A stretch of 64,000 nucleotides of DNA. Source: Erythroxylum novogranatense. Its lineage: Eukaryota > Streptophyta > Magnoliopsida > Malpighiales > Erythroxylaceae. The position numbers and the translations under genes were made by a program. The stretch is taken from positions 68,464,990 through 68,528,989 of the forward strand of contig CM057231.1 of NCBI GenBank assembly GCA_029891385.1. The letters run 5' to 3'. This document shows positions 1 through 11,442 of this stretch, piece after piece. Within the stretch, counting starts at the first letter, position 1. The number at the start of each line of letters is the position of its first letter. The notes beneath the pieces were generated by a model, which saw only the letters and a program-made list of their open reading frames with translations, ran no database searches and was not told where the DNA came from.

Positions 1-152
1 AGTACCATTAGCTATGACAAATGCAACATTTATATTTCACAACCCAATTTAGCTCTCTCACACCAACCACATGAAGCATATATCAATCCGAAGGAATCAC
101 TCGTACAATTGATGACAATACATTGCAACCACAAAAGAGTTGACCTTCTAAG

Positions 153-470
153 CCAACATCTACCTCATATTAAACATACTCAAATAGCCCATTCAATAAA
201 ATTTTAGGAGGATGCATTAAGTATGAATAACCTTGCAAACCACTTATGCAATTCCTCTTTAATACATTTATTTAAACTTTTTTCTTTTTCTTTATTTTTT
301 CTTTTTTTCCATGTCAACATCTACCTCATATTAAACATACTCAAATAGGCCATTCAATACAACTTTAGGAGGATGCGTTAAGTATGAATAACCTTGCAAA
401 CCATTTATGCACTTCCTCTTTGATACATTTATTTAAACTTTTTTCTTTTCTTTCTTTTCTTTTCTCTTAA
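153..470. repeat. Two-copy tandem duplication, period ~162 bp
   Basis: The block starting caacatctacctcatatt at 153 is repeated at 315 with few changes, including the shared ttttaggaggatgc and ccttgcaaacca blocks, and ends in T-rich runs. It lies in the 3' internal part of copy A. The corresponding stretch of the sister element (about 38990-39090) shows the block once, so the duplication is probably private to this copy. Confidence 0.8.
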
Positions 471-1327
471 GAAAATAAAATAAACTACTTCAATATGGAA
501 TTTTAATGATAAGATATAAAATAACATCCCAACATTATAACTAACCCACACATGTATACACCCCACACTTAGAATTTAATACATCCATAAACTTAATAAT
601 TAAAAATGTTCCACTAGCTTAGCTTGGGTAGGACATTTGGTTAAGTATAAAGCATGTAATGTGGTTGATAAAGAAAAAGGCTAATAAGGCTCAAAGGCAG
701 CTTAATAAGGGAAAATTCATGTTAATGGGGTATGTTAATTGGTTAATGTAGCTTATGAAATAAAGAATATCTAATCATTTCCATGTTAATGCATGTGATA
801 AAAATGTGGTCTTAAATAGAAACTCAAAGCAAAATCAAGATGTACATGTCATGAAGGTCACACATTATCAAAAGACAATGAGACTGAAATGAAGGTGTCA
901 ATCTAATAAGGCTAAAAAATTCAACAGCTTTGTCTACCACTAGTCACCATTTTTCTAAAGATAATGTACATCAACCAATCATAAGAGTAAAAGTATATGT
1001 TAAAGTTGCTAAGAAATTCTTTATTTAGTTCACACTCTAATGATGACTATATAGTCCTAGAATCAATGTAAAAGAGAAAATTTTCGTTTCATTTATTTTA
1101 TTCTCTCGCTTATTTTGATTGAAAACTTAAAAACAAGCAAGAAATAAACTAATATAGAAACACACATACATAAAAAGTAATGCAGAAATGTAAAGAAAAG
1201 AATTTTACTTCCTTTGGGTTGCCTCCCAAAAAGTGCCTTTATTTAGGGTCGTTGACTCGACTCCTTTTGCTCTTCATATGACAAAGTTATGATCTTCTGG
1301 TGGCACATATGGTTCCTCTACATGACT

Positions 1328-2066
1328 TTATTTTGGATAGGGCCTTAGTTGATCATCATTCTCATTCAATTTCCTCCCTATCCTTAGACTTTCGATCTCC
1401 ACTAAGTCTATGCTTTCTTGAAAGATCTCAAATGTCTCTTTACTGTTTTCTTCTTTGTTTAGCTCCTCTAACATGCTAGGCAAAGGTAAATAGTTATTGT
1501 TAAAAATAATCATGGACTCAATACTCACCTTCGAGCTAAATGATGTATCATATTTTGCTTCGAGCTCTTCCTCAACTTCTTCTTCCCAAGCAATTCCTTG
1601 AGTATTGCTCTCAAAATTATCAAGCTCCTCATCACTCTATAAGGTTTCTGCACTAACATCCATTGGGTGTACCTCGGGTTGATATGATTACTCCTCTTCC
1701 ATTTGTGATTCTAGCTAGTTGATCCTCACTGCCATCTCACCCATTTGGTGTGCCACGTTCTAGTTTCTAGACGTTATATGCCTTATTTCCTACTGGAACT
1801 GTTGCAGCTGTTGTTGTAGGGTCAGTTGAAATTTGAGATTGTTAGCAATCACAACATTTATCAATTCTTCCAAAGATGTACCAAAGTTGTGACAAGAAGC
1901 TTATGGTCCACACGGGAATTGTCATGTCATGCAAACTATCATAGAAGTAATTCTGATGGTTATCCCATCCATAACCAAAGTTAGATTGATCAATCCAACC
2001 TTGGTTATAATATTGAGAATAAGAGTTATAAAAGAAATTACTTCTATCTATTTGATTTCTTTTCAC
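1328..2066 (-). pseudogene. gag C-terminal remnant of copy A
   Basis: Two open pieces remain on the minus strand. The upstream one (2066-1842) contains YSQYYNQGWIDQSNFGYGWD, which resembles the conserved block that follows the zinc knuckle in Athila-type gag. The downstream one (1528-1328) contains LPLPSMLEELNKEE and ends QLRPYPK. The counterpart at 36660-36830 has LPLPSKLEKLNEEE and QPKPYPK, so both copies descend from one coding region. Stops and frame changes separate the pieces, and no product is expected. Confidence 0.6.
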
Positions 2067-2197
2067 ATAAAACCAAACAAAAGAGAAAAATTAAAAATAA
2101 CTAAAAGAAACTAATTAAAATAAATATATACAAAATACCAATTAAAATCATAAACATAAACTAAAACACCACACTCCCCAAAGAATGAAGCTAAAAT

Positions 2198-3435
2198 TGA
2201 CAACATGTCGTAATACTAGTCAAAATAAAATAACTAGACTACTACTATAGCAATGGTGAGTCAAGGTCGATCCCACAAAGAGTGTATGTAATTGTTGAAA
2301 TGAAATTAATTAGTGTTTAGGTTAAAGGGCTTTTGGATTTTAGAAATAAGAAAATAAAATGAAACTAAACTAATAAAAACAAATTAAAGAAAACATGCAA
2401 AAAATGATAAAAATGGAGAATTCGATAAGGACCTGGTTCTTTAGTTTAATCTCGATCTACACCCTAAATAAACATATTTCATGGATTTGTTGTTCTTAAA
2501 CCTCTCCTAGCAACTATTAATCATAGGTTAACAATTAACCCGAGTTTTCACTGAGGTAGTATTTAATCAAGATACGATCATTAATTAAACCTAACCACCG
2601 AATAACCTAGGATACGATCTTTAGATTTAATTAGGGAGTAGCATCAGGAATTAGTCAAAGTGATTAGTAAAGACAACAACCACATACGATACAACATTTA
2701 ACTTAGGTTATGACCTTAACGATTATGAATCCTTAGTCGTTACGCATAAATTTCAATGCATATGTTGCGTTGAACGCTTGTGTTGAGCACATACGTTGCA
2801 TTGAACACATATGTCTATGTTTCATTCCTTGTGTTATGCAAACATAGTTTGCATTTCCTTTTCCTAATCCGCTGGCACATTTTCTTCCTTGTCTTGTTGC
2901 GCTTTGACTACTCTTTATTTCTCATTTGCGCTGCGTCATTTTAGTAATGGACTGCTTCCTTCCAGCTGCCTTCATTTGCTTCTAGCACTTTCGTTTTGGT
3001 TTTCTTCATGTTTTGGGTTGTTGTCATTTTGATCCTCCTTCTTCCCATACGTTATCGTATTGTTGCACCTTCATTTGGCTTTTTGTTCTTCTTGTCTTCT
3101 CCTAATGGGCTGCTATTAATTCACGTAAATTTCATGTATTCCATACACAACTTTTCTACTTCTTTGTTGTGAGCAATTTGGAATTTTATTGTTTGTTTTT
3201 TCATTTTTTCTTATCTTTTTCTTGTCTTAATTTTCTTCTTCTTGCTCCATGAAGACAAGTGAAAATTAATCTTTGAAAAATGACCCAAAAATTATGCTTT
3301 CGACTCACTTTAACTTCATTGCTTCTGAATTATGCTTAAAATCACATACGAGTCAAAGTGAATATCTTAAACAAATTATTGTCCTTAATCACTAAATGTT
3401 ATGAAATAATTAAATATTCAATTAAGCACGTATCA
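2198..3435 (-). repeat. 5' LTR of copy A
   Basis: On the minus strand the LTR begins TGATACGTGCTTAATTG and ends GACATGTTGTCA. Its first ~150 bases align with the LTR start at 34611 and 39698 (shared blocks such as ACTTAGTGATTA and AAAGTGAGT). Its last ~100 bases align with 35870-35961, including the shared gatcc(c) and CATTGCTAT blocks. The length of about 1.24 kb is close to the 1.36 kb of the sister 5' LTR. The partner LTR is outside the window, so a solo LTR plus adjoining remnant cannot be excluded. Confidence 0.7.
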
Positions 3436-3534
3436 GACTCCAATTACTTCAAATGAAGAAAGCTTTAAGGTAATCATGACTAAATGCTTTATTAGGTTTG
3501 AGATCAAAGAGAGCTTTCTCTATATTTGAGGCTT

Positions 3535-4665
3535 TGATAGATGCATATTTGACCATATTTATGACCCATATTTGATGTATTTTTGCTTGATATTTTATAC
3601 TTTGATGGCATATTTGGTACTAAATTCTCTCCAAGCACATTTATACGTTATAGTTTCCTTCAAGGACTAAAAGGAGAAGAATTTGGATGAAAACATTACA
3701 TAAAATGAAGCTTTGAAGCAAAAAAGGGATACTAACCATCTTTGAGCCCATTTACTTCTCTCTATCTATGTAGGATTATAAATTTTAGATATTTTGGGTT
3801 ATACACAATCTAGTACACGACCATGTATCAAACTGTGTATCACCCAAAAACCCTAAATTTTACAATAAAGAGATATGTCTATTTGTTTTTCATTCTGTTT
3901 ATGTTTGATTTTGTTTTCTATCATGTTTAACTAAACAATTTTAGTGTCTAGGTAAGATGAACCTTAGTTTTGTGCTATAAAATGTTTTGATTTTTTTATC
4001 TTATGTAATTATTTTGATTGATATATTGTTATTCAATTATTTATTTAAAATATGTTCTAATAGATCTAAAATATTAGTATATAATCTGATTTCATAACAT
4101 AGAGATTGAGAACTATGTATGAATACATCTACGATAGTTGAAAGGAATTGATTGGAAACCTAAAGATAGGTCAACATAAATCCTCTAGATTTGGGTTAAA
4201 CCTAAAAATGTAATTCACAAATCGGTAAGGCAATCTTAGTACCTTTAACATGAATAATATTAGTTGATAATTCTAAGCTTAGATGTTAAAAGTCTCCTGT
4301 GAGTTATTTCCATATGATAGGAATTTTCATAGTCCAATAGTTAATAAAACAATTGCATAATAAATGATCAGTTAGTTGAGGGTATTTAAGGGGATTCATA
4401 ACATGAACAGTAATTCTTAATATCGATTGTTTTCTAAGCGATTTCTTGTTTCTTTGTTCAATATTGTTTCCTGCTTTATTTTAATTGTTTAAGTTTTATT
4501 TTTAATTAAAAATCAAAATCAAATTCGTAGACTAGATAATAGGATAATGATAATTACTAATAATCATTGACTTCATAGGATTTGACCTTTACTTGCATGT
4601 GCTAGCTACAACTACACTATGCACTTGCAGATAATTCAACATTGACTATTAAAATAATTCAATCA
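3535..4665 (+). repeat. 5' LTR of copy B
   Basis: Starts TGATAGATGCATATTTGACC and ends TTCAATCA, and aligns with 10130-11442. It lacks about 190 bp that the 3' LTR has between 10478 and 10670, so either this LTR lost that segment or the other gained it. Many scattered substitutions separate the two LTRs, indicating an old insertion. Confidence 0.82.
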
Positions 4666-4671
4666 AGTTTT

Positions 4672-4689
4672 TGGCACCATTGTCAGGGA
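4672..4689 (+). other. Primer-binding site, tRNA-Asp type (degenerate)
   Basis: The 18 bases TGGCACCATTGTCAGGGA lie six bases after the 5' LTR. They match the complement of the plant tRNA-Asp 3' end (TGGCGCCGTTGCCGGGGA) at 14 of 18 positions. All four differences are G-to-A or C-to-T transitions, the pattern left by deamination of methylated cytosine. Confidence 0.8.
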
Positions 4690-4841
4690 TTTTAATATTA
4701 GGAAGGCCTTAGTTTTATTAATCTAGTCATTACTTTATCTTCTTTTATTTGCTTTATTTATGTTTTCACTTTTTGTTATTTTATTTGTTAATTTTTAGTT
4801 TATTTTTTTATTTTAGGATTAGACTCCTAGTCAGTTTATGA

Positions 4842-6540
4842 CCCAAAGTACATTTGTGAGCTTAATAGAAGTAGATCTTGAAATAGAAAGAATAGCATGA
4901 AGGAATATTTGTAGGAAGAATCTACGAGAGTTTAAACTAGATCGTCGGATAAAAGGCTTGGAAGGTCATGTAGAGATGGAAGAATCTTACAATATAGTAG
5001 ATTAACCATGTACAACGTTCTACTATGTTAGACTAGACCTAATTGGTGTGAAATCCAACATAATGAGATCGACTGTTCAGGTGAGCAACTCTGAAATCAA
5101 GTTAAGCATCATCCATATGGTGCAACAGTCAATCCATTTTGATGGACTCTAGGACGAATATCCTAATGCACATTTCTCTAACATTTTGGAGATTTGTGAT
5201 ACATACAAAATAAATGTAGTTAATGATGACACCATTAAACTGCATTTATTTTCATTCTCTTTAAAAGGAAAGGCTAAACAATGGTTGAATTCTATGTCAT
5301 TTTCGATACTTACTACATAGGAAAAGTGGAAGAAATTTTTTGCTAAAGTACTTTCTCCTTAGTAAGACTGTGAATTTAAGGAATGACATCTCCTCATATG
5401 CCTAATCTGAAGGTGAATCATTATATGATACATGGTACATATTCAATGAGATGGTCAAATAATGCCCACATCATGGACTAACCCTATGGATGCAAATCCA
5501 AACTTTCTACAATAGGTTGAGTTAAAGTACTTAATAGTCTATAGGTGCAGCAGTTAGAGGGATGCTAAATAATAAAACACCTAAAGCGACCCAAGAGTTG
5601 ATAGAAGGCATGGCCATGAATAACTACAATTGGTTCTCAGCTAGAGGATGAACCAATAGGCCAACGAGAGTTTACGAAGTAGATGCAATGGCACAGTTAG
5701 CGAGCTAAATAGAGGCCCTGAGCAAGATGATAGATAGATTGATTATAGCTTCACATGGAAGGGTGATGTAGTGTGAAGCTTGTGGGCTAGAACATAAAGG
5801 GCAAGCATGTCAATCACTTGAGCCCGAGCATGTGGATTATTTGGAGAATGCCCCTAAAATAATCCTTACAACAATACTTATAATCCTAGATGAAGGAACC
5901 ACCCCAACTTTTTATGGCAAAACCAAGGACAACCAAGAAACAATCATCTGCCTAGATTCCAACAACAAACATCACAGCCAAAGAAGCCTAGTATAGATGA
6001 GCCAATTATGGAATTCATTCAAAAATCAAGGATAAAACATCAGCAAATGGACACATCTATATGAAATTTGGCGGTTTGGATTGATTATCTGAAAAAGTCA
6101 TTGGCGAAAAGATATGAAAGGAGTTTTCCAATCATAACTGAAACAAATCTTAAGGAAAGAATAATGGCAATCACTTAGAATACTGATAAGAAGCTCTGGA
6201 AAGAAGAGAAGGAAGTGAATACTAAGAGCCACTCAAACATTGAAGGTGTATTACACTTGAAGAGAGTCAAGGAGTAATGACCTACAATTCCATATCCTAC
6301 CAAAGCAAAGAGACAATCATTAGAGGCATAGTTAGATAAAGTCTTTGATTTCTTAGAACAACTGAAAATTGAGTTTGCTTTTGTTGAATCTCTTTTATAG
6401 AGACCAAAGATCAAAAAATCATTAAAAGAGCTACCATCAAATAAGGAAGAATCTAAGAAGTTAGAGACTGTAATGTTGAGCAAGGAGAGCTCTAATAAGA
6501 AGATCAAACTACTTGAGAAACAAACTAACCCAGGGAATTT
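4842..6540 (+). pseudogene. gag polyprotein remnant of copy B
   Basis: Conceptual translation with many in-frame stops gives a capsid-like segment (around 5150-5330, containing FSFSLKGKAKQWLNSM). It is followed by a zinc-knuckle pattern CEACGLEHKGQAC (about 5777-5815, spacing Cx2Cx3Hx4C). After that comes a PYNNTYNPR-stop-RNHPNF stretch from 5864, where TGA at 5891-5893 replaces the expected tryptophan codon. A further segment near 6000-6170 also matches gag C-terminal sequence of Athila-type elements. In life it would encode the structural protein packaging element RNA. It is dead here. Confidence 0.75.
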
Positions 6541-6559
6541 CTATATCCCTTATACTATA

Positions 6560-6948
6560 TGTCGTTTAAAAGTGGATAATGCTTTAGCTTACTTAGGGGC
6601 CAGTATAAATATGATGCCTTATCCTTTATTTGAAAAATGGGAATAGAAGAATTCAAATTGACTAGGAAATGTGTTCAAATGGCTGATAGAACATTAAAAA
6701 GTCCTAAAGGAATAATAGATGTACTTGTTAAGGTTGATAAGTTCACAACCCTAACTGAATTTATAGTTCTTGACATAAAAGAGGATTCGAAAATACCTTC
6801 AGTCCTTAGACAACCATTCCTAGAAACTGCCAAGTTAATTATAAATGTTGACGAAGGCAAGTTAACTTTAAGGGTAGGGGATGAAGAGGTGATATTTAGC
6901 GTCTCCGATGTTAAAAACAAATCTCTTGAATTTCTAGATGCTATTTAG
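6560..6948 (+). pseudogene. Retropepsin-like aspartic protease remnant
   Basis: The frame around 6581-6640 reads ALAYLGASINMMPYPLFEKW, then an ORF continues from 6637 to 6948 with VLRQPFLETAKLIIN and GKLTLRVGDEEVIFSV. Both segments match the protease that follows gag in Athila and other Ty3/gypsy elements. The catalytic aspartate expected in the first motif is a tyrosine here (codon 6590-6592), and a stop separates the two segments, so the enzyme cannot be active. No polymerase domain follows. Confidence 0.78.
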
Positions 6949-7857
6949 ACTAATGAATCTTGTCAAGAATTTTTGCAGGACCTTATATAAAATGATCCAC
7001 CAGAACTGTTACAAATTTAAGGGAATAAACCAAAGTAGAAGCGTGGCAGATAGCGTTATAAGGTAACCCCCTTACAGGCTATGGAACCTACAATAAGGCT
7101 ACAACAACACAATTTATATAAGGCACGTAAAGACGGTAAAAAAGCGCTACATGGGACGTAACCTGTGAGTTAGTTTTAGTTTTAGTTCAATTTTGATATT
7201 ATCTTGTTTTTTCTTTAACGCAGTATAGGTTTTAAATAATTAAATTTTGTTTGAAGTATTTTAGGATTAAAAAAGCATTTTGGGAAGAATTATGCATAAT
7301 TGTGACATCAGGGGATGCGTGTTTGTGATATTAATGCTAAAGTGCAAAATTTTCATGTGTGAGCATTAATTTTAAAATTGCATGCGTTTATACAGAGTTA
7401 CACGTTTGCTCACTAAGTGTTTAATTGTGATATTTTCATGTACGATTATTTAATTAGTTATTTTATGTTAATTAATATTGGGCTTGTGTTTAATTGCATG
7501 AATTTAATGTTAATTTCATTAATTTTGAGTAAATAGTAATTTAGGGTTTTAAATCTCAATTTTAGGGTTAGAATGGTAAATTAATGATTACGTTAGTTTA
7601 ATTTATTAATTATACGATTTCTAATTTTAATTTTGAGATTAATTAGTTTGTTCATTAATTTTATAATTGAATTTGTTTAATTGTTTATTTATTTATGTGC
7701 CTTACTTTATTAATTATTTATGTTACTTAATTTTTATAGTTAGTTTGTTCTCACAATTACTAATTTAGTGATCATAATCGAATGTAAGTATGGGGAAAAG
7801 CATAACTTCATAAATTATATGTCAATTTTCTCACACTTGTGTCAAAGTTGCAAGCAA

Positions 7858-8640
7858 AATGACAAGATCCTAACGTGAAACGGAGATTCCAAGAAAGAGG
7901 CAACAAGGCGAATCATCCATTACAGTCCAGCCCCCAAAGAGGCTATGGATGCAACTGTTTAACATCGGGGCTCAGAAGGAATAGTATCAGTGTCGAATGA
8001 AAAGAAGTTCAGCGCAAACATATACATCAATTGGGAGGTATTGGAGCAGGTTGGCTTAGCCCAAAAAGTTCAAGAGCTCGTGGATTTCAATGCATGGTCC
8101 TGATTCTTTGAAATTATGGAACCTGCATATCGAGAGCACAACTTAGAGATCCTCTCCACATTCTTCGTAGAGAAAGGATGCTAAAACAGGGATTTCTCAA
8201 ATACAGTCTAGTTTCGAATGATGGGGGAGATGCATCAGATGAGCTATATAGAGTTCTCCATCACCATAGGCCTTTATGATCGGGAGTGCATGGGGACACC
8301 ATAGTATCTTGCACTAAAGAAAAATTTTTCATATGGATTGTCTCCTTAACACTTCTAGGGTAGGATCAACATCAAAGATGACTAAGATCTGAGCTAGTCA
8401 AAAGATTATACAATGTGGAGTCCAACTCTCAAATACACCTATGATATTCTGAGCCATATTCTGAGTGGTCGAGGAGATAGCTAGGGAGTTATTAGAAATA
8501 TGGACTTCTATTACATTTGGAGCATGCGTTAGTCGATGGCAATTCATTTGGAATATGTACTTGTCTAATGTATCTAGCATTAGAGTGAAGACATGAAGGT
8601 CGACACAATTTGTGTTAGACCTTAAATGACTCAACTAGTA
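7858..8640 (+). pseudogene. Second ORF remnant of copy B (plant-mobile-domain-like)
   Basis: From about 8007 the plus-strand frame reads KKFSANIYINWEVLEQVGLA, then MEPAYREHNLEILSTFFVEK and VQFRMMGEMHQMSYIEFS followed by GLYDRE. This spacing resembles the uncharacterised 'putative plant transposon protein' domain seen next to gag in Athila-type and derived elements. Stops occur at about 8101, 8188 and later. The domain assignment rests on pattern memory and would need a profile search. The function of this domain is not known. Confidence 0.5.
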
Positions 8641-10129
8641 TGATGAATGGATATATTCGATTGGCTATCATTGATGTGGGTGATGACGATAATGATAGCA
8701 CTCAATCTCGCGGTGATGTAATATATGTGCATGATATATCGACATAGGGGTCCCACTGAAGACATCTACAAACTTAATGTGGAACTCGACAAGCTAACAA
8801 CGGAGGTTGGAGAAAGAGCAAAGCAGTCAATCAGCACAACCACAACCAAAACCATAGCCATCGCTACTAAAACCAAACAAGGCAAAACCAAATCTTGAAG
8901 TTTTGAGAGGTCCTCGAGTTAGGATGCACAATTTGACTCAGCTAAAGATAACCTTATTGGAGAAGGTTGTGAGAACTCAGAGGACACTCCAACTTTAGGA
9001 AATTGAGCTTTTGGAATAGGTAGGATGGCTATAGATGTCAATTGTATGGTAAGGTAAGCTGTAATATACAATAAGATGGTTAGAGACATCAGTTATGTGG
9101 TTGGGTGAGTTGCAATCTATAATTAGATGGATGGGAGAGCTTATGCTCTTAATGGAAAGTTGTCAACCTCCATAATTTGGTGAGGGCACATCCTTATGTG
9201 GCTCCTCTACCTTGTCAGGATCAGCTAGGATTCCAAAATACAAGAGATGTTTAGTTTTGTATATTCTTTCTTTTTTCTTTTTCTTTTGTGTTTATTTCTT
9301 TTTTCTTTCCATTACGTATTATGTTCCTCTAAAATTATATTTAGTTATGTTTTATTTGTTATTTTTTGGTGTTATTTGTTATTTTATTTCCTTTTATTCT
9401 TTTTATCCCTTTTTCTTATATTTTGCAAGGTTGTAGTTTAAAATTGGATGGATCAAAATTCAAAAATTCCCATATTCGGAAAGTATCACTAAACCTTCTA
9501 ACTTTTTTATGTACTTATATTGTGTACATTGGGGACATTATACAACTTCAAGTGTAGCATAGGTTTTAATGGATTTTAACAATTTCTAAGCTTATTATAA
9601 TCTTGATTATTAAATTTTATAAACCGATATCTTGAATTGGTTGGAATATGTCCACTAATACTCTACTTCATTATTGAATATTGAATTGAATTAGTATGCA
9701 AAAGGATGATAGTTGGAATAAAATTACTTTATAGGTCATATTTTTAGTATTCATTGAATTAATCAAATTGAATGAAAATTGCATATTGTTTACACATATA
9801 AACCAATCTTTTCGTGAATTTTTGAGCTTAAGAGCAAAAAAAATTGAAGCTCTTTTATTCATTTATGTATGTTATCATGCATAGTTGAAAACTTCTAAAA
9901 CTTGCTTTTATTATGCATATTAAGATTGTATTTGTTAAATTAGAAGCATTCAAATGATAAAGTTATATGGATTCAACAATTTGCTTTAACGTATTTTTTA
10001 AAATTTACCATAACCATAATTTTATCCTTTAAGAATAACCAAGTTGGGCCTTATCCTTTTCATTTTATTAACCTAAATTATTAACCTTTATCCTATGTTT
10101 CTTGAAAACCTTTTATTGTTTTAAGTCAT

Positions 10130-11442
10130 TGATAAATGTATGTTGGACCATATTTACATTGTATATTTGATGTATTTTTTCTTGATAGTTTATACTTTTA
10201 TTATGTATTTGGTACTTAGTTCGCTTGAAGTGCATTTATAGGTTATAATTGCTTTCACAGACTAAAAAGAGAAGAATTTAGATGAAAATGTGACATAAAT
10301 CAAAGATTTGAAGCAAAGAAGGGATACATAGTCATGTCTAAGCCCGTGCAGTTCTATTAGGCCGTGTAGAATATGAAATTATAGACATTTTAGGTTATAC
10401 AAGATCTAATTACATGGTTGTGTATTAGATTGTGTATCACCTAAATACTCTAAATTTTACTATAAAAAGACATGATGGCAGACAAAATAAGGGAGCAGAC
10501 ATGGAGAGATGAATTTAAAGGCAAAGATCATTCAAGAGGACAATTGTGATCTAAAGAAGTGGAAAACATGAAGAAATCATCGAAAGATCCGTTAGAGTAC
10601 AGGATCAAACTTCTACCTTAGAAGAACATTCGAAGAGATAAAAGGGAGACTTAGAATTATGAACTCTTTATTTTTACTTGTTTTTCTTTTTGTTTATGTT
10701 TGATTCATTTTCTATCATAGGTGACTAAACAATTTTAGTGTCTATGTAAGATGAACCTTAGTTTTGTGCTATAATATGTTTTGATTCTTTTATTTAATAT
10801 AATTGTTTTGATTGATATATGTTGATTCAATTACATGTTTAATATATGTTCTCACAGATCCATAATATTAATGCATAATCTGATTTCATAACATAGAGAT
10901 TGAGAATTCTTGTTTATGAATAGATCCACCATAGTTGAAAGGAGTTTGTTTAGGTCAACTTAAGTTCTCTAGATTAAAGTCAAACCTAAAATGAATTCAC
11001 AAATCGATAAAGCAATCTTAATACCTTTAACTTGAATAATATAAATTGATAATTCTAAGATTATTTATTAGTACACTCAAGTGAGTTATTACTATAAGAT
11101 AGAACTTTCCATAGTCTAATAATTAATAAAACAATTGTATAATAAAAGATTAATTATTTAACAACTTTAGGGGATTTATAACCAACACTAATTCTTAAGA
11201 TCGATCGCTTTCTAAGTGATTTCTTATTTCTCTGTTCAATATTGTTGCCACTTTATTTTAATTTTTAAGTTTTATTTGCTCTATTAAAAATCAAAATCAA
11301 AATTGTAGACTAGATAATAGAATAACATTAATTACCAATACTCATCATCTTCGTAGGATTTGACCCATACTTGCTTATGCTAGCTACAGCTACATTGTCA
11401 CTTGTGGATAATTCAACATTGACTATTAAAATAAGTCAATTA
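10130..11442 (+). repeat. 3' LTR of copy B
   Basis: Starts TGATAAATGTATGTTGGACC and ends AAGTCAATTA, where the usual CA end has become TA. It aligns along its length with 3535-4665 except for about 190 extra bases at 10478-10670. No convincing polypurine tract precedes it, which fits its decayed state. Confidence 0.82.

Larger units (their letters stand above)
1..3435 (-). mobile_element. Athila-like gag-only LTR retrotransposon, copy A (5' part; 3' end outside window)
   Basis: Read on the minus strand this is the same family as the element at 13023-40372. The order is LTR (3435 to 2198), a degenerate tRNA-Asp-type primer site just inside it (about 2177-2194), a run ending in gagtgtggtgttttag that both copies share, a gag remnant (about 2066-1328), a conserved gggaggcaac block (about 1220-1235), and a 3' internal segment (about 480-1) that aligns with 38990-39200 of the other copy. 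The 3' LTR and the second target duplication lie beyond base 1. No protease, reverse transcriptase or integrase is visible, so the element looks non-autonomous. Family assignment is inferred from the gag motif and primer site. Confidence 0.75.
3535..11442 (+). mobile_element. Athila-like LTR retrotransposon with gag-protease only, copy B
   Basis: A plus-strand element with two recognisable LTRs (3535-4665 and 10130-11442), a tRNA-Asp-type primer site (4672-4689), a gag remnant, a protease remnant and a second ORF remnant near 7.9-8.6 kb. The flanks ggctt (3530-3534) and ggcat (11443-11447) look like a 5-bp target duplication with one change. Reverse transcriptase, RNase H and integrase are not visible in the 5.5 kb internal region. 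Every ORF is broken by many stops, so it is an old inactive copy. A T-rich run at 9250-9430 and the attgggga block near 9527 are consistent with the 3' non-coding part of such elements. Confidence 0.82.

Noticed and set aside
9212..9441. Phe/Tyr/Leu-rich frames suggesting a membrane protein
   Set aside because: They are a product of a T-rich non-coding run in the 3' internal part of copy B, with several frames open at once.
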